Positions 47,931-60,784 of a stretch of 64,000 nucleotides of DNA are shown piece after piece. Position 1 is the stretch's first letter. Each line of letters opens with the position of its first letter. A model generated the notes under the pieces. That model was not told the DNA's origin and ran no database searches. It saw only the letters and a list, made by a program, of their open reading frames with translations. The stretch spans positions 8,974,110 through 9,038,109 of the forward strand of contig NC_087197.1 in NCBI RefSeq assembly GCF_035594125.1, read 5' to 3'. This DNA comes from Scylla paramamosain (lineage: Eukaryota; Arthropoda; Malacostraca; Decapoda; Portunidae). Made by a program: the position numbers and the translations under genes.

Positions 47931-50900
47931 TAAAACACTCATAAGACCGTTTTCTGGCAAAAACGTTTAATTTCCCCATATAGGTGGCTTTGCATGCACT
48001 TTAGGGGTTTGGTACATAATAGTCCGAAAAAAAGCTAAATTTATCTTTTTTGATAATGTTCTTATTTTACATAATTTCCTGAATTTTGCCCGAATTTTTG
48101 GTATCTCGGTACCAGTGAAGATGAATAAGAAAGAAAAAAAATGTATTTTTTTTTATTTATTTATTGTTTCTCAATAAAGAGTGTTATTTGTGGCTTAAAG
48201 CTTTTTGGTAATTAATGAAGTTATAAACACTCATAATACACGTTTCTCGGAATCTCCTTTCGTTTCCCAAAAATAGTGTTCTTTGCATGTATTTAAACGT
48301 TTTCATTGGTAACATAATCAAATACACTCAAAATATATGTTTTTGGTAATATTATTCTGTTTCACCATAAAGAGTGTTTTCCAGGCGTTTTAATGTTTTG
48401 GTATATAAGGAGCTCAAAAACACTTAAATGCAAGTTCTTGGTAAAAATTCGTTTTCCTCCAATGTAATGTGATTGCCCTGCTTTTTAGTGCTTTATTGCC
48501 TATCACGCTCAAAAACACTCAAAAGACATTTTTCTGGTAATGTCATTTTTTCCCACATAAAGCTGGTTTCGCATGCAATTTGGGGTTTTGGTAACTAAGG
48601 ATGTGAAAAGCACTTAAAATACACGCATTTAGTAAGATTGTTCTGTTTCTCAATTGAAAGTGTTGTTCCAGAGTTTCAGCATTTTGGAATGTAAGAAACT
48701 TCTCTATATACACGAGTTTTTGAGTTTTTTGCCTTGTAGTTCTTGTGAAATTATAAAACACACATTATACACGTTTCTCGTAATGTCCTTTAGCTTCCCA
48801 ATATAGAGAGCTTTCCATCTATTTTCGCGTTTTTTTGTAGGTAACAATTTCAAAAACACTCAAAAGATACCTTTTTGGTAATGTTATTATATTCCTTCAT
48901 ATTGGTTGGTTTGCATCCGTTTTAGCGCTTTTCTACGTAAAACACCGAAAAGACATGTTTTTAGTAATATTCTTTTGGATTCCCATATAGATTGACTTCC
49001 ATATTATTTATCGTGTTGGTTCCTAAGATGCTGTAAAACACTCATAAGACCGTTTTCTGGCAAAAACGTTTAATTTCCCCATATAGGTGGCTTTGCATGC
49101 ACTTTAGGGGTTTGGTACATAATAGTCCGAAAAAAAGCTAAATTTAACTTTTTTGATAATGTTCTTATTTTACATAATTTCCTGAATTTTGCCCGAATTT
49201 TGGTATCTCGGTACCAGTGAAGATGAATAAGAAAGAAAAAAAATGTATTTTTTTTTTATTTATTTATTGTTTCTAAATAAAGAGTGTTATTTGTGGCTTA
49301 AAGCTTTTTGGTAATTAATGAAGTTATAAACACTCATAATACACGTTTCTCGTAATCTCCTTTCGTTTCCCAAAAATAGTGTTCTTTGCATGTATTTAAA
49401 CGTTTTCATTGGTAACATAATCAAATACACTCAAAATATATGTTTTTGGTAATATTATTCTGTTTCACCATAAAGAGTGTTTTCCAGGCGTTTTAATGTT
49501 TTGGTATATAAGGAGCTCAAAAACACTTAAATGTAAGTTCTTGGTAAAAATTCGTTTTCCTCCAATGTAATGTGATTGCCCTCCTTTTTAGTGCTTTATT
49601 GCCTATCACGCTCAAAAACACTTAAAAGACATTTTTCTGGTAAAGTCATTTTTTTTCCCACAAATCTATTTTCCCATGCAATTTGGGGTTTTGGTAACTA
49701 AGAATGTGAAAAGCACTCAAAATACACGCATTTATTAAGGTTGTTCTGTTTCTCAATTAGGAGTGTTATACATGAGTTTTAGCATTTTTGTATCTAGGAA
49801 ACCTCTCCATATACACGAGATTTTGCGTTTTTTGCCTTGTGGTTCTTTTGAACTATAAAACAATCATTATGCACTTTTCTTGCAATGTCCTTTTGTTTAC
49901 CAATATAGAGTGCTTTGCATCAATTTTTGCGTTTTTTGTAGGTAATAAGCTCAAAAACACTCAAAATATACCTTTTTAGTAACGTTTTTCTATTCCTTGA
50001 TATTGGTTGCTTTCCATCCGTTTTAGTGTTTTTCTACATAAAACACTGAAAAGACACGTTTTCAGTAACTTTGGATTCCCATATATATATATGGATTCCC
50101 ATATAGAGGTGAGTTCCTTATTATTTATCGTTTTGGTGTTTAACATGCTAAAAAACACTCAAAACACAGATTTCTGGTAAGGTCGTTAAATTTCTTTATA
50201 TAGGAGGCTTTGCATGCACTTTAGGGTTTGGTACATAACAGTTTGAAAAAAAAAATGCTGAAATTAACTTTTTTCATAATATTCATACGATTGCCCTGAA
50301 TTTTTCAAGAATTTCGGCATCTCGGTACTATGAAGATGAATAACAATAAAAAAAAAATTGTCCTATTTTTTATATTTTTTTTTTATTTTCTAAATAAAGA
50401 AAGTTATTTGTGGGTATTAGCTTTTTGGTACTGAAGGAACTTAAAAAAACACTCATAATACACGTTTCTCGTAAAGTCCTTTTGTTTCCAAAAACATAAT
50501 GTTCTTTGCATGTATTTAAACGTTTTTATAGATAACATGATCAAAAAACGCTCAAAATATATGTTTTTGGTAATGTTTTTCTGTTTCTCCATAAAGTTTG
50601 TTTTGCATGCGTTTTAGCGGTTTGTTATATAAAGAGCTCAAACAAACTTTAAGGCAAGTTTTTTGGTATAAATTGATGTTATTCCAATGTAATATGATTG
50701 CCCTCCTTTTTAAAGCTTTAGTGCCTATCACGCTCAAAAACACTCAAAAGACACTTTTTTGGTAATGTCATTTTTTTTCCCACATAAAGTTAGTTTTGCA
50801 TGCAATTTTTAGTTTTGGTAACTAAGAATGTGAAAAGCACTCAAAATACATGCATTTGGTAAGGTTGTTCTGTATTCTTAATTAAGAGTGTTATTTTTGA

Positions 50901-53482
50901 GTTTCAGCATTTTGGTATCTAAGAAACTTCTCCATATACACCGAGTTTTGCGATTTTTGTCTTGTGGCTGTTGTGAAACTATAAAACACTCATTATACAC
51001 GTTTCTCGTAATGTCCTTTTGTATCCCAATATAGAGTGCTTTCCATCCATTTTCGCGTTTTTTGAAGGTAAGAAGCTCAAAAACACTCAAAATATACCTA
51101 ATATACCTATATACCTAATGTTATTCTATTTCTCCTTATTCGTTGGTTTGCATCCGATTTAGCGTTTATCTACGTAAAACACTGAAAAGATACTTTTTCA
51201 GTAATTTTGTGATGGATTCCCACATTTAGTGACTTCCATATTATTCATCGTTTTGGTGCCTAACATGCTGAAAAAAAACACAAAAGACAGGTTTCTGGTA
51301 AGGTCGTTTAATTTCCCCATATAGGTGGCTTTGCATGCACTTTAGGGTTTGGTACATAAGTCCGAAAAAAAAAGCTAAAATTAACTGTTTTTCATAATGT
51401 TCTTTTTTCACACAATTTCCCTGAATTTTTGGCAGAATTTTAGCATCTCGGTACCTATGAAGATGAATAAAAAAAAAATCCTATTTTTCTATTTATTTAT
51501 TTATTTATATTTTCTCTATAAATAGTGTTATTTGTGGGTTTTAGCTTTTTGGTACTTAAAGAACTTAAAAACACTCATAATACACGTTTCTCGAAATGTC
51601 CTTTCGTTTCCCAAACATAAGATTATTTGCATGTTTTGGGTAATGTTATTCCGCTTCTAAATAAAGGGTGTTCTACATGCGTTTTAGCGTTTTGGTATAT
51701 AAGGAGCTCAAAAACACTTAGAAAAAACACTTGGTAAAAGTTGATTTTATTCCCATGTAATGTGATTGCCCTGCTTTTTAGTGCTTTATTGCCTATCATG
51801 CTAAAAAAAAAAAAAAAAAAAACACTTAAAAGACACTTTTCTGGTAATGTCATTTTTTTTCCCACATAAAGCTACTTTCACATAAAATTTGGGGTTTTGG
51901 TAACTAAGAATGTGAAAAACACTCAAAATACACGCATTTGGTAAGGTTGTTCTGTTTCTCAATTGATAGTGTTATTCAGGAGTTTCACCATTTTGGTATC
52001 TAAGTATCTTTTTGCGTTTTTTGTCTTGTGATTCTTGAGAATCTATAAAACACTCATTATACACGTTTCTTGTAATGTCCTTTTGTTAACCAATAGAGAG
52101 AGCTTTCCATCCATTTTCGCATTTTTTTTTGTAAGTAAAAAGCTAATAAAACACTTAAATTATACCATTTTGGTAATCTTATTCTATTTCTTTATGTTGG
52201 TTGGCTTGCATCCGTTTTAGCGTTTTTCTACGTAAAACACGAAAAAGACTCGTTTAAAGTAATTTTGTTTTGGATTACCACATAGAATGACTTCAATATT
52301 ATTTATTGTTTTGGTGACTAACATGCTCAAAAACACTAGAAACACAGGTTTCTCGTAAAGTCGTCTGATTTCTCCATATAATTGGGTTTGCATGCACTTC
52401 ATGGTTTGGTACATAACAGTCCAAAAAAAAAAGCTAAAATTAACATTTTTGTTAATGTTCTTTTTACACATAATTTCCCTGAATTTTGCCAGAATTTTGG
52501 CATCTCAGTACCTATGAAGTAGAATAACAAAAAAAAAAAAAATCCTATTTTTTTATTATTTCTTTATTTTTTTCTTTATAAAGAAGTTTTAGCTATTTGG
52601 TAATTATGGAACTAAAAAAACACGCATAATACACGTTTTTCGTAATGTCCTTTCGTTTCCCAGACATAGGGTTCTTAGCATGTATTTAATTGTTTTTAGA
52701 GGTAACATGATCAAAAACACTCAAAATATATGTTTTTGGTAATGTTAATATGTTTCTCCGTAAAGGGTGTTTTGCATGTGTTTTAGCGTTTTGGTATATA
52801 AGGAGTTAAAAAACACTTAAAGGCAAGTTCTTGGTAAAAGTTGGTTTTATTCCGTTGTAATGTGATTGCCCTCCTTTTTAGTGCTTTATTGCCTAACTCT
52901 CTCAAAAACCCTCAAAAGACACTTTTCTGGTTATATCATTTTTTTTCCCACATAAAGCTTGTTTCGCATGCAATTTGGTGTTCTAGTAACTAAGAATGTG
53001 AAAAACACTCAAAATACACGCATTTAGTAATGTTATTCTGTTTCTTAATTAAGAGTGTTATTCAGGAGTTTCAGCATTTTGGTATCTAAGAAACTTCTCC
53101 ATATACACTAGTTTTTGCGTTTTTTGGTTTGTGGTTCTTGTGAAACTATAAAATACTCATTATACACGTTTCTCGTAATGTCTTTTTGTTTCCGAATATA
53201 GAGTGCTTTGCATCTTTTTTCGCGTTTTTTTTTTTTTTTTGTTAGTTACAAGCTCAAAAATACTTAAAATATATCTTTTTGGTAATGTTATTCTATTTCT
53301 TCATATTGGTCTGTTTGCATCAGTTTTAACGTTTTTTACGTAAAACACTGAAAAGACACGTTTTCAGTAATTTTGTTTTGAATTTCCATATAGAGTGACT
53401 TCCATATTATTTATCGTTTTGGTGCTTAACATGCTAAAAAACACTCAAAAGACAGTTTTCTTGTAAAGTCGTTTAATTTCCT

Positions 53483-54011
53483 CGTAGGAAAACGCTAAAA
53501 CGGATGCAAACCAACGAATATGAAAAAAATAGAATAATATTACCAGAAAAGTATATTTTGTGTGTTTTTCAGCTTCTTACATAAAAAAAAAACGCAAAAA
53601 TGGATGCAAAGCACTGTATATTAGGAAAAAAAAAATGGACATAACGAAAAACGTGTATAATGAGTGTTTTATAGTTTCACCAGAATCACAAGGCAAACAA
53701 CGCAAAAACTCGTCTGTGTGGAGAAGTTTCCAAGATACCAAAATGCTGAAACTCATGAATAACACTCTTAATCAACAAAGAGAACAACCTTACTAAATGC
53801 GTGTATTTTGAGTGTTTTTTTACATTCTTAGTTACCACAACTCCAAATTCCATGCGAAACTAACTTTATGTGGGAATAAAATGACATTACCAGAAAAGTG
53901 TCCTTGAGTGTTTTTGAGCATGTTAGGCAATAAAGCACTAAAAAGCAGGGCAATCACATTACATGGGAATAAAACCAACTTTTACGAAGATCTTGCCTTT
54001 TAGTGTTTTTG
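53483..54011 (-). repeat. Satellite array, - orientation, short segment
   Basis: After the flip inside M1/M11 (cctcgtaggaaaacgc) this reads, on the minus strand, M6-M7-M8, the gattctggtgaaac M9, M10 and M11. It is a reversed copy of 19,855-20,360 and 62,388-62,900. Confidence 0.8.
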
Positions 54012-54488
54012 ACGCGCATTTAGTAAGGTTGTTCTGTTTCTCAATTAAGAGTGTTATTCATGAGTTTCAGCATTTTAGTATCTAGGAAGCTTTTCCATAT
54101 ACACGAGTTTTTGCGTTTTTTGGCTTGTGGTTTTTTTGAACTATAAAACATTCATTATACACTTTTCTCGCAATGTCCCTTTGTTTCCCAATACAGAGTG
54201 CTTCGTATCAATTTTGTGTTTTTTTGTATGTAACAAGCTCAAAAACACTCAAAATATATATTTTTGGTAATGTTTTTTCTGCTTCTTGATATTGGTTGGT
54301 TTGCATCAGTTTTAGCGTTTTTCTACGTAAAACACTGAGAAGACAAGTTTTCAGTAATTTTCTTTTGGATACCCACATAGAGAGAGTTCCTTATTATTTA
54401 TCGTTTTGGTGCCTAACATGCTGAAAAACACTCAAAAGACAGATTTCTGGTAAGGTCTCTTATTTCCTCATATGCGAGGCCTTGCATG
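54011..54488 (+). repeat. Inverted half-HOR block, copy 5 (+ within - array)
   Basis: The order is M8 (gcgcatttagtaagg), M9 complete, M10, M11, M12, then part of M1 (gcgaggccttgcatg). Both standard junctions are present. Confidence 0.85.
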
Positions 54489-57400
54489 TCTTTTGAGTGT
54501 TTTTGAGCGTGTTACGCAATAAAGCACTAAAAGGAAGGGCAACAACATTACATGGAAATAAAACCAAATTTTACCAAGAACTTGCCTTTAAGTGTTTTTG
54601 AGCTCCTTACGTACCAAAACGCTAAAACGCCTGCAAAATACATTTTATGGAGAAACATAATATTATTACCAAATACATGTATTTTGAGTGTTTTTGATAA
54701 TATTATCTATAAAAACACCTAAATACATGCAAAGAACCTTATGTTTGGGAAACGAAAGGACATTACGAGAAACGTGTGTTATGAGTGTTTTTTTTAAGTT
54801 CATTCAATACCTAACAGCTAAAACCCACAAATAACACTCTTTATTTAGAAAAAAAAATAATAAACAAAAGAAATAAAAAAATGGGATTTTTTTTTTGTTA
54901 CTAATCCTTATAGGTACCGAGATGCGAAAATTCTGCCAAAATTCAGGGTATTTATGTGGAAAAAAGTTAATTACAGCTTTTTTTTTCGGATTAAGTACCA
55001 AACCCTAAAGTGCATGCAAAGACACCTATATAGGGAAGTTAAACGACTTGATCAGAAACCTGTCTTTTCATTGTTTTTCAGCATGTTAGGCACCAACACG
55101 ATAAATAATATGGAAGTCAGTCAATATGTGAATCCAAAACAAAATTACTGAAAACGTGTCTTTTCAGTGTTTTACGTAGAAAAAAACTAAAGCGGATGCA
55201 AACCAACCTATATGAAGAAATAGAATAACATTAATAAAAAGATATATTTTGAGTGTTTTTGAGCTTGTTACCTACAAAAAATGCAAAAATGGATGTAAAG
55301 CACTCTATATTAGGAAACAAAAGGACTTTACGAGAAACGTGTATAATGAGTGTTTTATAGTTTTAAAACAACCACAAGGCAATAAACACAAAAACTCGTG
55401 TATATAGAGAAATTTCTTACAAACCGAAATGATGAAATGCATGAATAACACTTTTAATCAATAAACAGAACTACCTTACCATATTGTGTATTTTGAGTGT
55501 TTTTCACATTCTTAGTTACGAAAATGCCAAATTACATGCGAAACTACCTTCATGTGGGAAAAAAAAATGACATTTCCCAAAAAGTGTATTTTTAGTGTTT
55601 TTGAGCGTGATATGCAACAATGCCCTAAAAAGCAGAACAATCACTCTACATGGGAATAAAACCAACTTTTACGAAAAACTTGCCTTTAAGTGTTTTTTAA
55701 CTCCTTACATACCAAATCTCTAAAACGTATGGAAAACACACTTTATGGAGAAACAGAATAACATTACCAAAAACATGTATTTTGAGTGTTTTTGATCATG
55801 CAACCTATAAAAACGCTTAAATACATTTAAAGGACCCTATGTTTGTGTAACAAAAGGACATTACGAAAATCGTGTATTATGAGTGTTTTTAAGTTACTTA
55901 AGTACCAAAAAGCTAAAACCCACAAATAACACTCTTTATAGAGAGAATTTTTTTTTGTTATTCATCTTCATAGTTACCGAGATGCCAAAATTCTGGCAAA
56001 ATTCATGGAAATTTTGTAAAAAAAAAAAAAAAAAAAATTAGCTTTTTTTCGGAGTTATGTACAAACCCTGAAGTGTATGCAAATCCACCTATATGGGGAA
56101 ATTACAAGACTTTACCAGAAACCTGTCTTTTAAGTGTTTTTCAGCAATATCAACAATATTACTGAAAACGTGTCTTTTCAGTGATTTACGTAGAAAAACG
56201 CTAAAACGGATGTAAACCAACTAATATGAAGAAATAGAATAACATTACCAAAAAGATATATTTTTATGTGTTTTTGAGCTTGTTACCTACAAAAAATGAA
56301 AAAATGGATGGAAAGCACTTTATATTGGCAAAGAAAAGGACATTACGAGAAAAGTGTATGAGTGTTTTATAGTTTGACAAGAACCACAAGGTAAAAAGCT
56401 CAAAACTCGTGTACATAAAGAAGTTTCTTACATACCAAAAAGCTGAAACTCATGAATAACACTTTTAATTTTGAAACAGACATACCTTACCAAATGTGTG
56501 TAGAAGAAAAGTTTCTTACACACCAAAATGCTGAAACTCATGAATAACACTTTTAATTAAGAAATAGAACAACCTTATTAAATGCCTGTGTTTTGAGTTT
56601 TTTTTTCACATTCTTAGTTACCAAAACCCCAAATTCCATGCAAAACTAGCTTTATGTGGGGAATAAAAATGATATTACCAGAAAAGTGTCTTTTGAGTGT
56701 TTTTGAGCGTGTTAGGCAATAAAGCACTAAAAAGCAGGGTAATAACATTACATGGGAATAAAAACAACTATTACCAAGAACTTGCCTTTAAATGTTTTTG
56801 AGCTCATTACATACCAAAACGATAAAACGCATGCAAAACACCTTTTATGGAGAAACAGAATAAAATTACCAAAAACATATATTTTGAGGGTTTTCATCAT
56901 GTTATCTATAAAAACTCTTAATTACATACGAAGAACCTTAGGTTTGGAAATCGAAAGGACATTACGAGAAATGTGTATTATAAGTGTTTTTAAGTCCCTT
57001 AAGTACCAAAAAGTTAAAACCCACAAATAACACTTTATTTAGAAAAAAAGTAAGAAAATAAAAAAATAGGATTTTTTTTTTTTTGTTATTCATCTTCATA
57101 GGTACCGAGATGCCAAAATTTTGGGAAAATTCAGGGCTATTATATGATAAAAGAAAATTATTAAAAAAATTAATTTTTCCTTTTTTTTCGGACTGTTATA
57201 TACCAAACCATAAAGTGCAAACAAAGACTCTTATAAGAGGAAATTAAACGACCTTACCAGAAATCTGTTTTTTGAGTGTTTTTCAGCATATTAGGCACCA
57301 AAACCATAAGTAATAAGGAACTCACTCTATATGAGAATCCAAAACAAAATTGCTCAAAACGTGTCTTTTCAGTGTTTTACGTAGAAAAACGCTAAAACGG

Positions 57401-60331
57401 ATTGAAACCAACCAGTATCAAGAAATAGAAAAACATTACCAAAAAGGTATATTTTGAGTGTTTTTGAGCTTGTTACCTACAAAAAATGGGAAAATTGATG
57501 CAAAGCACTCTAAATTAGAAAACAAAAAGAATTTGCAAGAAAAGTGTATAATGAGTTTTTTATTGTTCAAACAAACCAAAAGGCAAAAAACACAAAAATT
57601 CGTGTATATGGAGAAGGTTCCTAGATACCAAAATGCTGAAACTCATAAATAACACTCTTTATTGAGAAACAGAACAACCTTACTAAATGCGTGTATTTTG
57701 AGTGCTTTTCACATTCTTAGTTACCAAAAATCCATAATTGCATGCAAAACCATCTTTATGTGAGAAAAAAATGACATTACCAGAAAAGTGTCTTTTAAGT
57801 GTTTTTGAGCGTGAGAGGCAATAAAGCACTAAAAAGCAGGGCATTTATATTACACTGGAATAACACCAATTTATACCAAAAACTTGCCTTTAAGTGTTTT
57901 TGAGCTCCTTATATAACAAACCGCTAAAACGCATGCAAAACAAACTTTATGGAGAAACAGAATAACATTACCAAAAACATGTATTTTGAGTGTTTTTGAT
58001 CATGTTAGCTATAAAAATGCTTAAATACATGCAAAGAACATTATGTTTGGGAAACAAAAGGACATTACGAGAAACGTGTATTATGAGTGTTATTTTAAGT
58101 TCCTTAAGTACCAAAAAGCTAAAATCCACAAATAACACTCTTTATTTAGAAAATAAAAATAAAAAATAGGAATTTTTTTTTCCTTATTCATCTTCATAGT
58201 ACTGAGAGAACAACATTTTGGGAAAATTCAGGGCAATCATATGATAATAGAATATTAACAAAAAAGTTAATTTCAGCTTTTTTTTTCGGATTGTTATGTA
58301 CCAAACCCTAAAGTGCATGCAAAGCCTCCTATATGAGGAAATTAAACGACCTTATCAGAAATCTGTGTTTTGAGTGTTTTTTTTTTAGCATTTTAGGCAC
58401 CAAAACGATAAATAATGAGGAACTCACTGTATATAGGAATCCAAAACAAAGTGACTGAAAACGTGTCTTCTCAGTGTTTTACTTAGAAAAACGCTAAAAC
58501 GGATGCAAAGCAAGCAATATCAAGGAATACAAAAACGTTACTAAAAAGTTATATTTTGAGTGTTTTTCAGCTTGTTATAAAAAACTCGAAAATTGATGCA
58601 AAGCACTCTATATTGGGAAACAAAAGGACATTGCAAGAAAAGTGTATAATGAGTGTTTTTTAGTTCAAAAGAACCACAAGGCAAAAAACGCAAAATCTCG
58701 TGTATATGGAGAGGTTTCCTAGATACAAAAATGCTAAACTCATGTATAACATTCCTAATTGAAAAACAGAACAACCTTAATAAATGCGTGTATTTTAAGT
58801 GCTTTTCACATTCTTAGTTACCAAAACCCCAAATTCAATGCGAAAATAGATTTGTGGGAAAAAAAAATGACTTTACCAGAAAAGCGTCTTTTGAGTATTT
58901 TGACCGTGATAGGCAATAAAGCACTAAAAAGGAGGGCAATCACATTACATTTCAGGAAAACAAATTTTTACCAAAAACTTGCCTTTAAGTGTTTTTGAGC
59001 TCCTTATATACCAAAACACTAAAAGGCATGCAAAACACTTTTTACGGTGAAAAAGAATAATATTACCAAAAACATGTTTTTTGAGTGTTTTTGATCATGT
59101 TACAAATGAAAACGCTTAAATACAAGCAAATAAACACTATTTTTGGGAAACGAAAGGAGATTACGAGAAATGTGTATTATGAGTGTTTTTAAGTTTATTA
59201 ATTACTAAAAAGCTAAAATTCACAAATAACACTCTTTATTGAGAAACAATAAATCAATAAAAAATTTTTTTTTTTCTTTCTTATTCATCTTCACAGGTAC
59301 CAAGATGCAAAAATTCGGGCAAAATTCAGGAAATTATGTGAAATAAGAACATTATAAAAAAAGTTAAATTTAGCTTTTTTTTCGGACTGTTATGTACCAA
59401 AACCCTAAAGTGCATGCAAAGCTAACTATATAGGGAAATTAAACGTTTTTGCCAGAAAACGGTCTTATGAGTGTTTTTCAGCATTTTAGGAACCAACACG
59501 ATAAATAACATGGAAGTCAATCTATATGGGAATCCGAAACAAAATTACTGAAAACGTGTCTTTTCGGTGTTTTACGTAGAAAACGCTAAAAAGAATGCAA
59601 ACCAACCAAAATGAAGAAATAGAATAACATTACCAAAAAGGTATATTTTGAGTGTTTTTGAAATTGTTACCTACAAAAAACGCGAAAATAGATGGAAAGC
59701 ACTCTATATAGGGAAGCAAAAGGCACCAAAAAGCATGTTATGTACCAAAACGATAAATAGTATGAAAGTCACTCTATATGGAAATCCAAAACAAAATTAC
59801 TGGAAACATGTCTTTTAAAAAATTTACGTAAAAAACGCTAAAACGCATGCAAACTAACTACCAAAAAACTATATTTTGTGTGTTCTTGAGCTTGTTATAT
59901 AAAAAAAAAATACGCGAAAATGGGTGCAAAGCACTCTATATAAGGAAAAGAAAGGACATAACGAGAAACGTGTATAATGAGTGTTTTGTAGTCTCACTAG
60001 AATCACAAGGCAAAAAACGAAAAAAACTCGACTGTATGGAGAAGTTTCTAGGATACCAAAATAATGAAACTCATGAATAACACTCTTAATCAAGAAACAG
60101 AACAACGTTACTAAATGCGTGAATTTTGAGTGTTTTTTTTACATTGTTAGTTATCAAAACCACAAATTCCATGCGAAACTAGGTTTATGTGGGAAAAAAA
60201 TGACATTACCATAAAAGTGTCTTTGAATGTTTTTGAGCGTGTTAGGCAATAAAGCACTAAAAAGCAGGGCAATCACAATACATGGGAATAAAACCAACTT
60301 TTACGAAGAACTTGCCTTTTAGTGTTTTTGA
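54488..60331 (-). repeat. Satellite array, - orientation (second reversed domain)
   Basis: Reversed HORs of all three types are present. The type III marker (cagcaatatcaac) is near 56,143. From about 57,650 onward the array mirrors the + superunit 45,952-50,870, but with one type I HOR where that superunit has three. The gcaccaaaaagcatg junction is at about 59,724-59,738. M2 at 58,195-58,215 shares a one-base loss (agtactgagag) with + 50,320-50,332. An A-run replaces part of M2 at about 56,019-56,037. Confidence 0.85.
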
Positions 60332-60784
60332 CACGCATTTAGTAAAGTTGCTCTGTTTCTCAATTAAGAGTTCATTCATGAGTTTCAGCATATACACGAG
60401 TTTTTGCGTTTTTTGCCTTGTGGTTTTTTTGAACTATAAAACATTTATTATACACTTTTCTCGCGATGTCCCTTTGTTTCCCAATATAGAGTGCTTTGTA
60501 TCAATTTTTTGAGCTTTTTTTTGTAGGTAACAAGCTCAAAAACACTCAAAATTTACATTTTTGGTAATGTTTTTCTGCTTCTTGATATTGGTTGGTTTGC
60601 ATCAGTTTTAGCGTTTTTCTACGTAAAACACTGAGAAGACACATTTTCAGTAGTTTTCTTTTGGATTCCCACATAGAGTGAGTTCCTTATTATTTATCGT
60701 TTTGGTGCCTAATATGCAGAAAAACACTCAAAAGACAGATTTCTGGTAAGGTCTCTTATTTCCTCATATGGGACACTTTGCATG
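60331..60784 (+). repeat. Inverted half-HOR block, copy 6 (+ within - array)
   Basis: The order is M8 (gacacgcatttagtaaag), short M9, M10, M11, M12, then part of M1 (gggacactttgcatg). Both standard junctions are present, as in copy 3. Confidence 0.85.

Larger units (their letters stand above)
47441..49640 (+). repeat. Recent tandem duplication, 2 x 1,100 bp
   Basis: The phrase tgtcattttttcccacataa recurs at exactly 1,100 bp (47,441 and 48,541). The two copies (47,441-48,540 and 48,541-49,640) can be read side by side with only about 20 differences by eye. They share private variants: ttgttccagag, taagaccgttttctggcaaa, accagtgaagatg, ccaggcgttttaatg and ttcgttttcctccaatg. Upstream of 47,380 the match drops to the normal level. 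This is the youngest tandem event seen. Confidence 0.9.
45952..53482 (+). repeat. Satellite array, + orientation, including the cleanest HORs
   Basis: It opens with M6-M7-M8 and the gattctggtgaaac-like M9, followed by the M12-to-M10 junction gctttttggtgcc at about 46,568-46,582. Three type I HORs follow, then type II (from about 49,640), then type I and III-like HORs to 53,482. Small oddities are a duplicated ggattcccatat with an (AT)n run at 50,072-50,105, and slipped atatacct copies at about 51,092-51,116. A pure A-run is at 51,803-51,821. The block ends where M1 (gtttaatttcctcgtag) flips to a reversed M11. Confidence 0.85.

Noticed and set aside
50072..50105. (AT)n run with duplicated ggattcccatat
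   Set aside because: It is a local slippage within one M12 monomer and is not found elsewhere; too small to interpret.
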